From NCBI GenBank assembly GCA_947652605.1, contig OX393581.1, forward strand, positions 6,390,640-6,454,639: DNA of 64,000 nucleotides, in the 5' to 3' direction. The DNA comes from Elmis aenea (taxonomy: Eukaryota > Arthropoda > Insecta > Coleoptera > Elmidae). The position numbers and the translations under genes are program-made. The notes beneath the pieces were generated by a model. That model was not told where the DNA came from, did no database searches, and saw only the letters and a program-made list of their open reading frames with translations. This document shows, piece by piece, positions 62,980 to 64,000 of this stretch (its first letter is position 1; every line of letters starts with the position of its first letter).

Positions 62980-64000
62980 CAGTGGCGCAACCAGGAGGGG
63001 GGTTGCATGGGTGCACCCCCTTTACGAGATCTACTATTTATTATTTAATACCTGAACAATGTGTAAGTTAAAATGAAAGAAGAATAAAAAATAACAGCAG
63101 TTGAGCTTTTTTGTTTTTCGTCAAGTTTTTTCATTTTGCTGAAAAACTTGATGAGATAGCAAAAATCTGCCTGTGCCATTGAATTCAGAGGATGTTACTT
63201 ATATAAGAACAACAATTTTAATATAAACTATAAAAATAGTTATTAATTTAAATAGTTTTAAATAATTATTTTTTGTTTGAAAATTCATTAATCTCTTTTT
63301 CCATTTTCCTGAAAAACTTGATGTGATAGCAAAAATCTGTGTGTGTGTCATTGAATTCAGAGGATGTTTTTTTATATAAGAACAGCAATTCTAATATAAA
63401 TGATACAAAAAGTTTTTTGTTTAAATAGTTTTGAAATTTATTGTTTTTTTTTTTGAGAATCATTAATCTGTTTTTCCATTTGTTGAAAAACTTGATGCGA
63501 TAGTTGTTTTATTGGGTCTACCCCATTTACAATACCACCAATTCTAAACGTTATCAACGTTGAAACGCTAAAGACCATCAATATCCTTAAAACCTTTGCT
63601 TTCCTTGCTAGTTGGAAGAAAAACGTCTAAATCAAACCAAGATTTTTTAATTTTCTCTTCAGTCATTTCACAAAATTCAGAAAGAATTAACACATTCCTC
63701 TAGACCTAGAGGTTTAAACATTTCATGATAAAAGTTAAGAATGTGTCAGCGATCGTTAAGAGGAAAATTGTATTATGAATAATTCTTTTAGATTTGTGAT
63801 GGGTTGGATCATCGGGATTTTCCATAATCAGAAAGGCTGAATTTAGTCCTACTCCTTCAAGCTGTAAATTCTGCATCTACAGTGTGTCCAAAACGTATGG
63901 AATATGCTATATATCTCAGTAAATATCCATTTTAGGGAAAAATGTTTTGAATAAATTTGTTTGGTACTTAGTTTTTCAACATCAAACAAAATTTAAATAT
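62980..64000. mobile_element. Possible left end of another hAT, running off the window
   Basis: CAGTGGCGCAACCAGGAGGG at 62980 followed by GCACCCCCTTT resembles the CAGTGGCGTAGCCAGGGGG terminus common in hAT elements. No right end is visible before 64000. Broken minus-strand codons near 63650-63870 (LEGVGLNSAFLIMENPDD, LILSEFCEMTEEKI) might be transposase, but I do not recognise them. Confidence 0.4.
63129..63500. repeat. ~170-bp tandem repeat, about 2.2 units
   Basis: GAAAAACTTGATG recurs at 63141, 63311 and 63484, each followed by ATAGCAAAAATCTG-type sequence, a CATTGAATTCAGAGGATGTT word and an AT-rich stretch. A single dispersed copy of the conserved part is at 24520-24590. Confidence 0.85.

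Noticed and set aside
1..64000. LTR retrotransposon or endogenous virus
   Set aside because: No long direct repeats with a primer-binding site, no protease or integrase motif and no envelope- or capsid-like ORF were found; all RT sequences are of LINE type.

Overview
The window is repeat-rich, AT-rich eukaryotic DNA that looks like an insect genome; a beetle is plausible, but the sequence alone does not settle it. The support is the repeat content: non-LTR retrotransposons of RTE, Jockey and LOA type, mariner-like elements with TA-flanked CAGGGTG ends, many hAT miniature elements with 8-bp target duplications, and Harbinger-like elements with 3-bp duplications. I could not identify any host protein-coding exon, tRNA, rRNA or bacterial-type feature. 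The segment is probably intergenic or lies inside a very long intron. Family labels such as LINE-A or repeat B are mine, for cross-reference only.

Layout. 0-9 kb: a minus-strand RTE-like relic (LINE-A), a GGAGC-rich hAT miniature element, a short Harbinger-like MITE, unique DNA, and a tandemly duplicated region dense in CCAAT boxes. 10-24 kb: a CCCGGG-rich hAT relic inside a tandem duplication, a 700-bp inverted repeat, a mariner-type MITE beside a GTCCTCC-rich hAT relic, a 1.9-kb palindromic mariner derivative nested in another TA-flanked element, a LINE-A 3' end carrying a hAT insertion, a second CCCGGG hAT copy and a 184-bp satellite. 24-46 kb: mostly unique DNA with scattered LINE C-termini, mariner-like transposase relics, a solo mariner arm, a 1.5-kb long-TIR mariner-like element, hAT relics and two copies of a repeat (B) that carries recursive-splice-like signals.

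46.3-51.5 kb is the centrepiece: a full-length LOA-like non-LTR retrotransposon. It has a 12-bp target-site duplication, an intact DUF4780-type ORF1 and an intact 1,208-residue ORF2 with endonuclease, reverse transcriptase, RNase H and a terminal CCHC motif. The two ORFs share one reading frame, separated only by TAA-GCA. The first ~130 nt can be drawn with part of an HDV-like ribozyme topology.

51.5-64 kb: a perfect hAT miniature element, a decayed mariner transposase, a LINE-A copy nested beside another LINE with a 13-bp target duplication, a 1.15-kb Harbinger-like element with doubled ends, an ATATCGAT-rich hAT, a LINE split by an ATACCGGTAT-rich hAT, and tandem repeats at the right edge.

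The elements form a readable insertion history, because several insertions can be ordered by nesting and by target duplications. Only the LOA-like element looks capable of making its own proteins; nearly everything else is non-autonomous or decayed.
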